From contig BDDC01000118.1 in NCBI GenBank assembly GCA_001662425.1, positions 82,059-98,942 of the forward strand: a DNA stretch of 16,884 bases, read 5' to 3'. The notes under the pieces were generated by a model. That model worked only from the letters and a program-made list of their open reading frames with translations, was not told the origin of the DNA and did no database searches. Positions 9,701 to 16,884 of this stretch are shown here, piece by piece (position 1 is the first letter of the stretch; the number at the start of each line of letters is the position of its first letter). This DNA comes from Chlamydomonas sphaeroides. Its lineage: Eukaryota; Chlorophyta; Chlorophyceae; Chlamydomonadales; Chlamydomonadaceae. The position numbers and the translations under genes are program-made.

Positions 9701-11333
9701 TCCGCCCTGGCCCTCACTCTTGACCGCCACCGTCTCTACTCCCCCCCCTTCCCCGCTGCCCTGCCCTCCCTCCGCCCTGCCCCTCACCCTTGACCGCCAC
9801 CGTCTCCATGAAGCGCACCGGCTGCGCCTCCAGCTGGCCCTGGTACCACGACCGCACATCCAGCGCCAGCCTGCGCGTGTTTTGGGGGGATGGGACAAGC
9901 GTATTGGTAGGCGGGCGTTGGGGTGGGTTTAGGGGTTTTAGGGTTTTAGGATTTAGGGTTTAGAGTTTAGGTTGGCATTTGCGGATTGGGGTGCGCAGGT
10001 GTTCACGCATGCGCTTGGAGCCCTGGAGCCGCGGGTCGGGGAGGGGCCCGGATGAGTGGGCCGCAGGGGGCGGCGAGCACGGGAGCGGCGCATGGGGTGG
10101 CTCCCACGCACTCACACAGAGGCAGCCACACACACAGTGGCATGTGAGGGCTGCCTCATACCATATCCACACACAGGCGACCAGCCCTCTGCCGCCTGCC
10201 GCACCTGAAGGCCGCTCCGTAGCTGCCGTGGTTGAGGTATGTGGTGCCGGGCTCCAGGCAGAAGAGCGCCTTACGGGTGGGCGCGCCCCAGCTGGCGGGG
10301 CCCGGCAGCTCACCGCTGGAGGCCGCGGTGCCGGCGGCCACCCGCGACTACGCGGGGTAGCGGCAGGGCCGGGCGGCGGCAGGCACGGGGCAGGCGAGCT
10401 GAGGCAGCGGGCTCGCGTCTTGTTGGTGGGCGGGCGCGGTCGCCGCACCCAATGCACTGCAGCCGCTCCAGGCTCCTTGCTCCGGCGCCGCCCTGGGCCT
10501 CGGCCCCGCAGGACTGCCGCCCTTCCCGCATGCTAGCTCGCCAGCGCCCCTGAATGCACCGCCCACGGCGGCCGCCTAGCTACCTGGAAGGCTATGAGCA
10601 GCGGGCACTGCCAGCTGAGGTCGGAGGCCAGGTCCGCGGGGTCCAGGGCCGCGGCCTCGCGTAGCCAACTGCGCGTGTGGAGGGGCGCAAGGCGGGAGGG
10701 GGCAGAGGAGGGCGAGAGCAATGTCGGCACGCTCGTGGGTCACGTGCGCTTGCGGTGGCGGTAGCAAGCCGCAGCTGCCCTCTGGCCCTGGCCCGGTGCG
10801 TCATGTGCAGGGCCCCCGGCCCCACGCCCCACCCCGGGTTGCTGGCGGTGTACTCGGACTGGGGGCGGTGGTAGACCACATATCGCCGGCCGCCGGAGCC
10901 GGGGCCGCGGCTGACCGCAGCGGGCGGCGCTGCGGGAGGGGCGCCGACGGGGGCGGCCGCGGCGGCACCATCGGCCGCGGCGGGCGCAGTGGGCGCAGCT
11001 GTTGGGGGCGTGCGGAGGGTGGAGGGGGCGTAAGGTATGTACGACAGGAGTACGTGGTGGGTTCTGGCTTCTTGATTAAGCTCTTGAAGCATCTCTGGCC
11101 GCCGGAGGCAGCGGGTGCTAGGCGCCCTACCCAGCCCATCCCGCGCGTTGGGCCAGGAGTGTCCCCACACCTGCGGCCGCGTCACCGTTCCTGCCGCGTC
11201 CGGGGGTGGAGGTGTCGCCACGAGCTCGGAACAGGAGCTGCTTGATTGGGAGCACACGGGTGACGCCCCAGGCTACGAGCACATACGCTGCCCGGATGGC
11301 GAAGTGCCGGGCGATGTCGCGCCCTGCGCCCAT
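6744..11333 (-). CDS. Class V PLP enzyme, isopenicillin-N-epimerase / L-cysteine-desulfhydrase-like
   Basis: This is a fold-type I PLP enzyme of the family holding bacterial isopenicillin N epimerase and plant L-cysteine-desulfhydrase-like proteins. Thirteen exons join in phase to give 595 residues: 11333-11222, 11094-10833, 10668-10584, 10347-10205, 9870-9788, 9448-9288, 9111-9058, 8762-8706, 8486-8376, 8169-8110, 7941-7801, 7449-7054 and 6866-6744. Landmarks are TTYLNHGSYG (about 188-197), TNATSAI, DHVAS (335), VDGAHAVG with cofactor-contacting Asp364, NLHKWACSPKG with the PLP lysine at 391 (bases 7897-7899), WQGTQDPS and C-terminal LWVRLSAQLYN. The core from 10347 down is secure. The first three exons, encoding residues 1-153 with a hydrophobic stretch at about 12-35 and an Ala/Pro linker, are inferred. 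They are favoured because the exon at 10205-10347 has no ATG before the catalytic domain and its upstream splice phase fits. The substrate cannot be told from sequence. No C-terminal peroxisomal signal is seen (it ends GPRA). Confidence 0.85.
7255..7284. repeat. Coding GCG/GCC triplet run (poly-Ala) in the PLP enzyme
   Basis: A near-perfect trinucleotide tract inside the exon 7054-7449, read on the - strand as part of eleven consecutive Ala (about residues 479-489) followed by Gly-Pro repeats. It sits between the large and small domains, where a flexible insertion would be tolerated. Confidence 0.85.
9460..9567. repeat. 26-27 bp minisatellite, about 4 copies, in an enzyme-gene intron
   Basis: Four tandem units built on GGGTTGGGTCGGTGG then (C/T)TGGGCGGG(AG/TA), with a partial unit (CTGGGCGGGAG, 9449-9459) touching the acceptor of the exon at 9448. 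Read on the gene's strand, each unit ends CCCGCCCA followed by G or A, so it copies the acceptor region itself. Confidence 0.85.
9643..9660. repeat. (AC)n microsatellite
   Basis: An AC/CA run in the intron 9449-9787 of the PLP enzyme gene. It is non-coding. Confidence 0.85.
9699..9736 (-). repeat. Intronic duplicate of an exon end and donor site
   Basis: This segment repeats 9769-9806 at an exact 70-base offset with a few mismatches. The right-hand copy is the true end of the exon 9788-9870 plus its donor (AAGG|GTGAGG). The left-hand copy has the same ETVAVK coding sequence and AAGA|GTGAGG, but lies inside the intron. Confidence 0.8.
9925..9971 (+). repeat. Interstitial telomere-like tract (TTTAGGG / TTTTAGGG variants)
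   Basis: About six degenerate units mixing TTTAGGG (Arabidopsis and Chlorella type) and TTTTAGGG (Chlamydomonas type), with single-base variants. They lie within the intron 9871-10204 of the PLP enzyme gene, reading G-rich on the + strand. Confidence 0.8.
10584..11333 (-). other. Predicted N-terminal extension exons (1-3) of the PLP enzyme gene
   Basis: Exon 1 (11333-11222) starts MGAGRDIARHFAIRAAYV and holds one hydrophobic segment flanked by basic residues, which could be a membrane anchor or an organelle-targeting region. Exon 2 (11094-10833) has HHVLLSYIPYAPST, an Ala/Pro linker and RRYVVYHRPQSEYTASNPG. Exon 3 (10668-10584) has WLREAAALDPADLASDL and ends LLIAFQ. The introns are 127, 164 and 236 bases in phases 1, 2 and 0. 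I recognise no family here. The alternative is a separate small gene that reads past 10584 to a stop at 10533, but then the enzyme would have no start codon. Confidence 0.5.
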
Positions 11334-11542
11334 GGCGCGAGCGCTCCACGGCGCGTTGTGACTATGTGCTGAGCCTGCAGCTAATTGAAGACAAGCGAGT
11401 GGCTAGGGGTTTGACCGCTGAATGAAGCCTTGAAGCGGTTTTGCGACGTGGATGCAGCGAAGTCACGGAGTTCTCTGTTTATACTGTGCAATACAATGCT
11501 ATGTGACACGCCGTGCCTGTAGGCTTGGGCCACCCATAGACG
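11334..11542. promoter_or_regulatory. Divergent promoter between PLP enzyme gene and PEX10
   Basis: The 209 bases separate two ATGs that point away from each other, and the stretch is clearly more AT-rich than its surroundings. TTTATAC at 11478-11484 lies about 60 bases upstream of the PEX10 ATG and could act as a TATA-like element for it. An inverted repeat, ACCGCT (11414-11419) and AGCGGT (11434-11439), with a 14-base spacer could be a regulator site or a hairpin. A shared bidirectional promoter is inferred from layout. Confidence 0.55.
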
Positions 11543-14500
11543 ATGACGACAGCTCTGCCAACTTCACCGACGGCCTCCCCTCCAGCTACGCTAACGTTAC
11601 TAGGGGCTTCGCAGCCTGATATCGTGCGAGCAAGTCAAAAGGCGAGGTCACCGAGCTGTCCGGGCGCATCGCGAGCCCCATGCGGAGCATCCATAGCACC
11701 AAGCGCCTGCTGCCCACAGGATGACGCCTATGTGGAGCAGTATGTTGAGGCGACACGCGAGGTTGCCAGGCGGCTGCTGGGGCCGTTCAGGGCCCTGCAG
11801 TATGCCAGGTAAGACCCGTCCCTGCCGTCGCCCCAGTGCCGCAGTGCCAAACGCCCCCTTCGACAAAGCAGCAAGGTTGCCCAGCCACTACCGCCCACAT
11901 GGCTCGGTCACTCACGGCTGGAGGCCGGAGGAGCTCATTCCTAATCCCTGGCGAGGCGCCAGTGACGGCGGCCCCTCGCCCAGCCCAGCTGCCCGCTGCC
12001 GCCCTCTCCGGCACCCGCAGGAGGCCGCAGCACGAAAAGGCTTGCGGTTCGAGCCAGCGCTTACCCCGCCACATACGGCCTCCGCTTCCTCCTCCCTCCC
12101 TCCTGCCTCCACCCCGCAGGGAGGTCAAGCTGGCCGCCCACCTGCTGTACCACGGCCTCACCACGGGCCGCGGCGCGGCCACGCTGGGCGAGGAGTACTG
12201 CGGCACCTCCCAGGTCACGGGTGCGTACGGCAGCACTGGCACGGTACATGCCGTACCACGGGGCACGGCTTATGTAGTGCTGCCTCCAGGCCGTGTGCGG
12301 AGCAGACCAGCCCGGGTGCCCCGCGGCCGTGTGCGCGTGAAGGGAGGGGCGGCAGTGCAGCATGGTGCTGGCTGAGGCCCTGGAGGGAGGGAGGGCCGGC
12401 AAAGAGCAACAACAGGCCGCGGGATTGCCCCCATGCTCCTGGCCAACCAAGGGTGCCACCGGCCCGCCCCTCCTTCTGTCCCCCATCCGTCCCCCAGCCG
12501 ACGGCGCGCCTCCAGGCCCCGGCCGGCGCCTGCTGCTGGCGGCGCTGCAGTCGGCGGGGCCCTACGTGGCGGAGCGGCTGGCTCTGCACCTAGACGCCGA
12601 GCAGCGGGCGGCGGAGGAGGGCGAGGGCGTGGAGGGGGACGCAGAGGAGGCATGGCGGCGGCCGAGACAGGAAGCACAGGGGGCAGCGGCAGGCGAGGCG
12701 GACCCGGCGGAGGCGGAGGCTGCCGCCGGGCCAGGGCCGGGCTCGCAGCACTTGGCGGCGGCGGCAGCCGCCGGCCGGCAGGCCTCCGGCGGCTCCGGCG
12801 GCTGGCCGCGGCTGCTGCTGGCGGCGCTGGCGGCGCGCTGGGCTCGCGCGTGGCGGCGCATGGCCCTGGCGTGGCCGCGCGTCAGGTGATTAGTTGTTGT
12901 GGTGTGGGGCGTGCGGCACTGTGCTGGCCCCGGGCGCTAAGGCTCGGGAGGAGGCTGCCTTGGGCTGTGGGACCAAGGGGCAAAGCTGACGTGTGCTGGG
13001 GCGGGGCCGGGGCGGTGTGGCTGGGAGCGAGCAGGTCCGCATGCGCCAGCCATGCCCCCATCCTCGCCCTGCCCTTGCCTTGCCTCACCCTGCCCTCCCT
13101 GCCTGCCCCCAAGGCCGCTGCTGTCGTTGGCGGGCCGCTGCCACCTGGCGCTCTTCTACCTGGCGGGGGCCTTCTACGGCCTGCCGCAGCGCCTCGCGGG
13201 CGTCAGGTACGCCGCCAGCCTGCCGCCGCCGCCAGGGTGAGTTGTGACGGGAGGGCAGGGGAGAGTGGGGAGGGCAAGGCGAGGCGGGGGGGGGAGGGGC
13301 GGTCCTAGCGCAGCCCTCCTGGCCATCTGTTGCCGCCCTCTTCTCACTATGCTTGGTGCTTAAACTGTGCTGTCGTAAGGTAGCTCTGCATGCCGGGGCT
13401 ACCTGGCCCGCTCACCTTTGTGCGCTCATTGCAACCGGCATCGCTCCCGGTCCCGCCCTCCCTGCCCCAGCCGCCCCTCCTACCGGGCCCTGGGCCTGCT
13501 GCTGGCGCTGCAGCTCAGCATCATGGCCGCCCTCCGCCTGCGAGGAGGCGCCTCCAGCCTGGCCGCGGCGGCGCGGCGGGCCCTGGGGCTGGCGGCGCCG
13601 CTGAATGCCGCCGTCGCCGCCGCTGGCGCCGCAGCAACCGTGGACCGCAGCAGCGGCTCGGCGCAGTCGCAGCCGCAGCGGCGGCGGGACCGTGAGGCGG
13701 CGGACGTGGCTCGGTATGCGCCCGAGGGCCAGCACGCCGTACTCCTGGAGGATTTGCCGTACGAGTACGATAGTGAAGGATCGGGATCCGGCGAGGATCT
13801 GGATGAGGGTGGACCAGACGACGAGCGCGATGAGCACGGCGCCAGCGCCCCAGCCGGGCCCTGGCTGGGGCGAGCGGCGCACGTCGGCGGGCGGGACTCA
13901 CACGACCAGGGAGAGCCTGGGTGGGGGCCGGGGTCGGCGGCGGGGGCGTCTTCTGACGCTGGCAGCGACGGTGGCGGATGGGAGCGCGTGCACCGCGCAG
14001 CCAGCTACGGCAGCCCGCCGCAAGCCTCCGTGCCGCTGCCGCTCCGCGGCGGCGGCGGCCATGCAGTTGGCGGCGGCGGCGGCGGCGGCTGGGAGGCCGA
14101 CGTGTTTGGTGCCGCCGAGCCGCCGCTGCCGGCCGGCGGCACAGGCTCGGCGCCATCCGTCCCGGCTGGCCCTGGCGCAGCGTCCACGCAGCCACCGAGC
14201 CGCAGCGGCAGGGGCGGGGCGGCCCGGCCGCCGCCGCAGCCCGAGGTGTCTCCCTCGCTCACCTCACCGCGGCAGTGCCCGCTGTGCCTGTCGCCCAAGA
14301 GCCACCCCGCCGCGACGCCGTGTGGCCACACCTTTTGCTGGAGCTGCATCGCCACCTGGTGGGGGGAAGGGGGAGTGAGGGAGGGGCAAGGGAGGGAGGG
14401 GAGGGGAAGGGGCTGTGGCTTCTGACATGGGGTGTGCTCCATGGACATGAGAAGGCATGGCGAGGGCAGGGCAGGGCAGGGCAGGGCAGGGCAGGGCAGG

Positions 14501-14916
14501 GCAGGGCAGAGCAGGGCAGGGCAGGGCAGGGCAGAGCTGCATCGCCGCCTGGTCGGAGCCGCATTGCGGGGCTGGGGGGCTTGCTGATCTCCGCCTGGCT
14601 GTGCAGTGCCCTGCGGCCTCAAGCCCCCCACGTAGCTGTGCGCTGCGCCCTCTGGGCTTGCGTTGCGACAGCACCCCAACCCCGCCGCATCTGCACCCCC
14701 GCGCCTCCATCGCGCGGCCCCGCCCGCCCCGCCTGCGCCGCGCCCGGCCGCGGCCCGGCTACCTCCTCCTGGCTGCGGCAAGCGCCTCACCGCTCACAGC
14801 ACCCTGCTCCCCTCCCCCGTGACTGCGGCAGGTGCTGCGAGAAGCCCGAGTGCCCGCTGTGCCGCACTGCGGTGGCGCTGCCGCAGTTGGTGCCGCTGTT
14901 CCACACCGCCTGCTAG
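11543..14916 (+). CDS. PEX10: Peroxisome biogenesis factor 10 (RING E3 ubiquitin ligase)
   Basis: PEX10 is a peroxisomal membrane RING protein that works with PEX2 and PEX12 to ubiquitinate the import receptor PEX5 so it can be recycled. Exons 11543-11641, 11720-11808, 12120-12220, 12498-12885, 13114-13236, 13471-14358 and 14832-14916 join in phase to give 590 residues. The N-terminal Pex2/Pex12-type region shows QPDIVRASQK then DDAYVEQYVE, LLYHGLTTG, LGEEYC (85-90), GPYVAERLAL, LFYLAGAFYGLPQRLAGVRY and a hydrophobic stretch YRALGLLLALQL (about 271-282). A long Gly/Ser/Ala-rich, partly acidic linker follows. The C3HC4 RING has Cys536, Cys539, Cys551, His553, Cys556, Cys559, Cys570 and Cys573, with the family tail ECPLCRTAV...LVPLFHTAC. 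The protein is longer than plant PEX10 (roughly 380 residues) because of low-complexity insertions. It is divergent from the PLP enzyme gene. Assignment is very sure; the first intron is less so. Confidence 0.95.
11642..11719 (+). other. PEX10 intron 1, candidate GC-AG intron
   Basis: PEX10 proteins have a conserved run in which the Lys ending the first exon (SQK) is followed directly by an acidic DD-Y stretch. Here the two parts are separated by 78 bases with donor AAG|GCGAGG and acceptor CCCACAG. There is no suitable GT at the exon edge, so a GC-AG intron is proposed. It is open in frame, so retention would add 26 residues rather than a stop. Confidence 0.6.
11809..12119 (+). other. PEX10 intron 2
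   Basis: Donor CAG|GTAAGA, the strongest in the gene, and acceptor CACCCCGCAG. It is 311 bases, phase 2, and joins FRALQYA to REVKLAAH. No other feature is seen inside. Confidence 0.85.
12221..12497 (+). other. PEX10 intron 3
   Basis: Donor ACGG|GTGCGT and acceptor CGTCCCCCAG. It is 277 bases, phase 1, and joins GTSQVT to DGAPPGPGRR. Confidence 0.8.
12886..13113 (+). other. PEX10 intron 4
   Basis: Donor TCAG|GTGATT and acceptor GCCCCCAAG. It is 228 bases, phase 2, and joins AWPRV to RPLLSLAGR. Confidence 0.8.
13237..13470 (+). other. PEX10 intron 5
   Basis: Donor CAGG|GTGAGT and acceptor CCTGCCCCAG. It is 234 bases, phase 2, and joins SLPPPP to GRPSYRALG, a junction conserved in the family. 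A G-rich run lies near its middle. Confidence 0.85.
14359..14831 (+). other. PEX10 intron 6, splits the RING domain
   Basis: Donor CCTG|GTGGGG and acceptor ACTGCGGCAG. It is 473 bases, phase 2. It splits the Trp codon between CIAT and CCEKPECPLC, so the last RING ligand pair sits on the short final exon. It contains the pentanucleotide array. Confidence 0.85.
14465..14534 (+). repeat. (GGGCA)n pentanucleotide array, about 14 units
   Basis: Fourteen head-to-tail copies of GGGCA with one variant near the two-thirds point, inside PEX10 intron 6. All frames are open, which gives spurious Pro-Ala-Leu-Cys repeat ORFs on the - strand. These are not genes. Confidence 0.9.
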
Positions 14917-15494
14917 CACCCACCCAGTCCCACCTCGCACCTTGCTTACATGGCTTGTGTCAACACAGCGAGGACTCAACCCGATAGGCGCCACCGACGA
15001 CTGCGTCTGTCTCGTATCGCATGCGCGGGGGTGCTGCAGCCAGCGGAGCAGCGCACCGCCGCGCGCCGGTGTTGTGACAGAGGCGGTGGAGCTGCTAGCG
15101 GCGGCCCGGCTGCTGCTGAGCTCCCGAGTGAATATTCTACGTGGCTGAGAACGAGATCGGCAGTCTGCGTGTCGGTCGTAGCGACCGCGGTGTTGCTGCT
15201 GTTGGCCCTGCTGCTGCAAAGCAGCGCGCTCGCTGTTGCAGCTGCCTGGGATGCCAGCTGGCGGCTTGCGATACTTGGATGAGCGTCTCACGTGCGTGCG
15301 TGCGTGCTGTGTGCGTGGCAATGGCAAGTAAGCAGAGGCGGCAGCTGGCTGGTGGCGCTGCCCAGCGGCTGCGTGTATGTGGCACCTGGTCGGCCAGCAG
15401 CAGCTCTTGTGTTACACTGTGGCAGACGATACTTGAGGATACCTTTTGCGAGACCACTGCTACATATGTACGCCCACGGCACACCACGGCACAC

Positions 15495-15515
15495 CAGCAG
15501 CAGCAGCAGCAGCAG
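15495..15515 (+). repeat. (CAG)7 microsatellite
   Basis: Seven perfect CAG triplets in non-coding DNA downstream of PEX10, just after a short direct repeat of CACGGCACAC. Confidence 0.9.
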
Positions 15516-15522
15516 CGCCAAT

Positions 15523-15538
15523 GCAACGAGCGAGCGAG
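15523..15538 (+). repeat. 16-bp inverted repeat, left arm
   Basis: GCAACGAGCGAGCGAG, perfectly inverted relative to the right arm at 16861-16876. Confidence 0.7.
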
Positions 15539-15956
15539 CGCACCATGAATACCACAGCCTCAAGCACAGCGTTGTCGACACCCAGCAACCCACGACCACA
15601 AGCAAGCCGCCTTCGTGCACGGTGCCAGGGGGCCCGCGACCCCGCGACCCCATTCAGGAGAGCAGCCAGCACGAAACCAGGCAGGCACGATCACTTGCTA
15701 CGAATCGAGCCGCTTCGAGGGCCGACACGTACGAGAGCGCGGCATGTGTTTGTCAGCATGCGGTTGTCGTACATGCATCAGCACGTTCGTTGTCGGCCTC
15801 AGGGCACAACGCGTTGTCAGCCCGTGCGTTCAATGGATGGCCGCAACGGGGTGCAATGCCCACAGCCTGCTGCCTTAGCGTACTTTCGCTTTCTTTGGCC
15901 TGCTAGGAAGTTGCATTGGTCCGCCAGAGGGTTGACGTCGAAGCCGCACATACAGC

Positions 15957-16026
15957 GCGGCCCAACCCTGGGTAGCGCAACCCGGCGCCGGCCTCACCCG
16001 CAACAACGCAGGCCCTCCACCGCTAT
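15957..16026 (+). repeat. Duplicated segment, copy A
   Basis: Shares GCGCAACCCGGCGCC (15975-15989) and a further 23 identical bases (15996-16018) with copy B at 16477-16558, in the same order and orientation. Both copies begin GCGGCCCAA and end CGCTAT. Confidence 0.85.
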
Positions 16027-16476
16027 ATGTACAGCAGTAGCGCACTGCGCTCGATCGTTGCATGCAGGCCGACGCCGACCGCCGCAGGGTAGGGGTGCGG
16101 ATGCAGCACGCAGCCGTCCGCTCCAGTCCACCTCAGGGATGAGTCCACCTTGACAGCCTCGCTCCAAACCTCCCCAGCTACGCATGGGTGCATGGCTTGC
16201 CCCAAAAAGAGGCCACCCAGACCAGACGCAAACAGTCGGTCATTATGCAATTGTCGCCGGGGTATTTGAGGTAGGGGCCTCGGGCACACCGACAACCGTG
16301 CCCTCACCCCACGGGCCGGACCTAGCCGCCCGGACTGTCTGAAACGGCAGGAATGTCCACCAAACCATCCAGGCCCGAGCGCGCCCGGATTCCCCCCATA
16401 CAGCCGCCTGGCTCTGACCGCGTGGGCTGCGGCGCAGTACCGCCTATCTTGGCGCGGCTTGCTTGCTTGGTCGCAC

Positions 16477-16558
16477 GCGGCCCAAATAAAGCAAATAAAC
16501 CTGGCGCAACCCGGCGCCCGCCCGACGACCCGCAACAACGCAGGCCCTCCGGCGCTAT
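16477..16558 (+). repeat. Duplicated segment, copy B
   Basis: Direct repeat of copy A, about 520-530 bases downstream. The matching blocks are 16504-16518 and 16528-16550. It is 12 bases longer than copy A, mainly from an AT-rich insertion near its left end (AATAAAGCAAATAAA). Confidence 0.85.
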
Positions 16559-16860
16559 CAACATACATACCAGGACAACGCCTCCCGTCGCTCGGGCAGA
16601 GCCAGCCACGCAGCAATGGCACCACGCACCACGCACGCGCACCAGCACGGTGGCGACAGGCGCAGGGAATTGGCTGGAAATCAACCACACCCTGCACAAT
16701 AATGCGCTGCTGCAATGGCCGCAGGCGCGCTAACCCGGCCGGTGACGCCGCACGCTAGCCCTGCCGGGGCCGCTAGGAGAGGGCGCCGGCAGGGGGCGGG
16801 CCACTGGCTCTGCACCGCACGTTGGGGCCCCGTCCGTTGGAATTGTCACAGCCTCGTTGC

Positions 16861-16876
16861 CTCGCTCGCTCGTTGC
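16861..16876 (-). repeat. 16-bp inverted repeat, right arm
   Basis: CTCGCTCGCTCGTTGC, the reverse complement of the left arm 1.35 kb upstream. It lies at the edge of the window. Confidence 0.7.
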
Positions 16877-16884
16877 GTTTGCGT

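Larger units (their letters stand above)
14917..16884. other. About 2 kb non-coding DNA downstream of PEX10
   Basis: The first part should be the PEX10 3' UTR. I see no TGTAA on the + strand here. The rest has short ORFs of poor composition, microsatellites (a GTGC run near 15292-15310, CAG at 15495-15515, GAGC at 15527-15540), one duplicated segment and a 16-base inverted repeat. No tRNA, rRNA or protein domain was recognised. The window ends without another gene starting. Confidence 0.55.

Noticed and set aside
10348..10566. 72-codon - strand ORF just upstream of a PLP enzyme exon
   Set aside because: Ala/Pro/Arg-rich with no conserved look. Splicing from 10584 to 10347 skips it and keeps phase, so it is better read as intron.
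12040..12062. GGTTCGAGCC, resembling a tRNA T-arm
   Set aside because: The flanking bases do not make a proper 5-bp stem, and no anticodon arm or acceptor stem can be paired around it. It lies in a PEX10 intron.
14005..14790. Cys/Pro/Ala/Leu repeat protein on the - strand
   Set aside because: The repeats are only the translation of the GGGCA array, which is open in every frame, plus the antisense of PEX10 exon 6.
15495..15515. CAG repeat as a coding poly-Gln tract
   Set aside because: No supported exon surrounds it, and it lies in the non-coding stretch downstream of PEX10.
16023..16715. 230-codon - strand frame near the right end
   Set aside because: It contains translated pieces of the duplicated segment but no recognisable domain or splice structure. 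I keep it as non-coding repeat DNA.

Overview
The window looks like nuclear DNA from a GC-rich, intron-dense green alga (Chlorophyta). The genes have many short exons separated by GT-AG introns with GTG(A/C/G)-type donors and C-rich CAG acceptors. Proteins are full of Ala, Gly and Pro runs, there is a plant-type telomere-like motif, and one gene carries an algal-style MYND zinc finger. This assignment is an inference from style and families; no ribosomal or organellar marker is present.

Layout, left to right. (1) Positions 1-482 (+): the 3' end of a His/Gln/Ala-rich gene of unknown function, with one intron. (2) 483-2592: about 2.1 kb with no convincing gene, lying between two convergent 3' ends. 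(3) 2593-6265 (-): a large MYND zinc-finger gene. Two short introns are clear, but the last coding block changes reading frame twice, so it is either damaged or carries two one-base assembly errors. (4) 6266-6743: spacer. (5) 6744-11333 (-): a 13-exon gene for a class V PLP-dependent enzyme of the isopenicillin-N-epimerase / plant L-cysteine-desulfhydrase-like family. It has a predicted N-terminal extension with one hydrophobic segment, and its introns hold a minisatellite, a duplicated exon end and a telomere-like tract. (6) 11334-11542: a 209-bp, AT-richer divergent promoter region. (7) 11543-14916 (+): PEX10, the RING-finger peroxisomal E3 ubiquitin ligase, in seven exons. (8) 14917-16884: about 2 kb of non-coding DNA with microsatellites, one duplicated segment and an inverted repeat.

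The most secure result is the PEX10 gene model: every exon joins in phase, giving 590 residues and a complete C3HC4 RING. The aminotransferase core is almost as secure. The shared promoter suggests the enzyme gene and PEX10 may be co-expressed, but nothing in the sequence proves a functional link. I found no clearly new biological system. The most unusual items are the doubly frameshifted MYND gene, the repeat-loaded introns of the enzyme gene, and a frame-neutral candidate GC-AG intron in PEX10.
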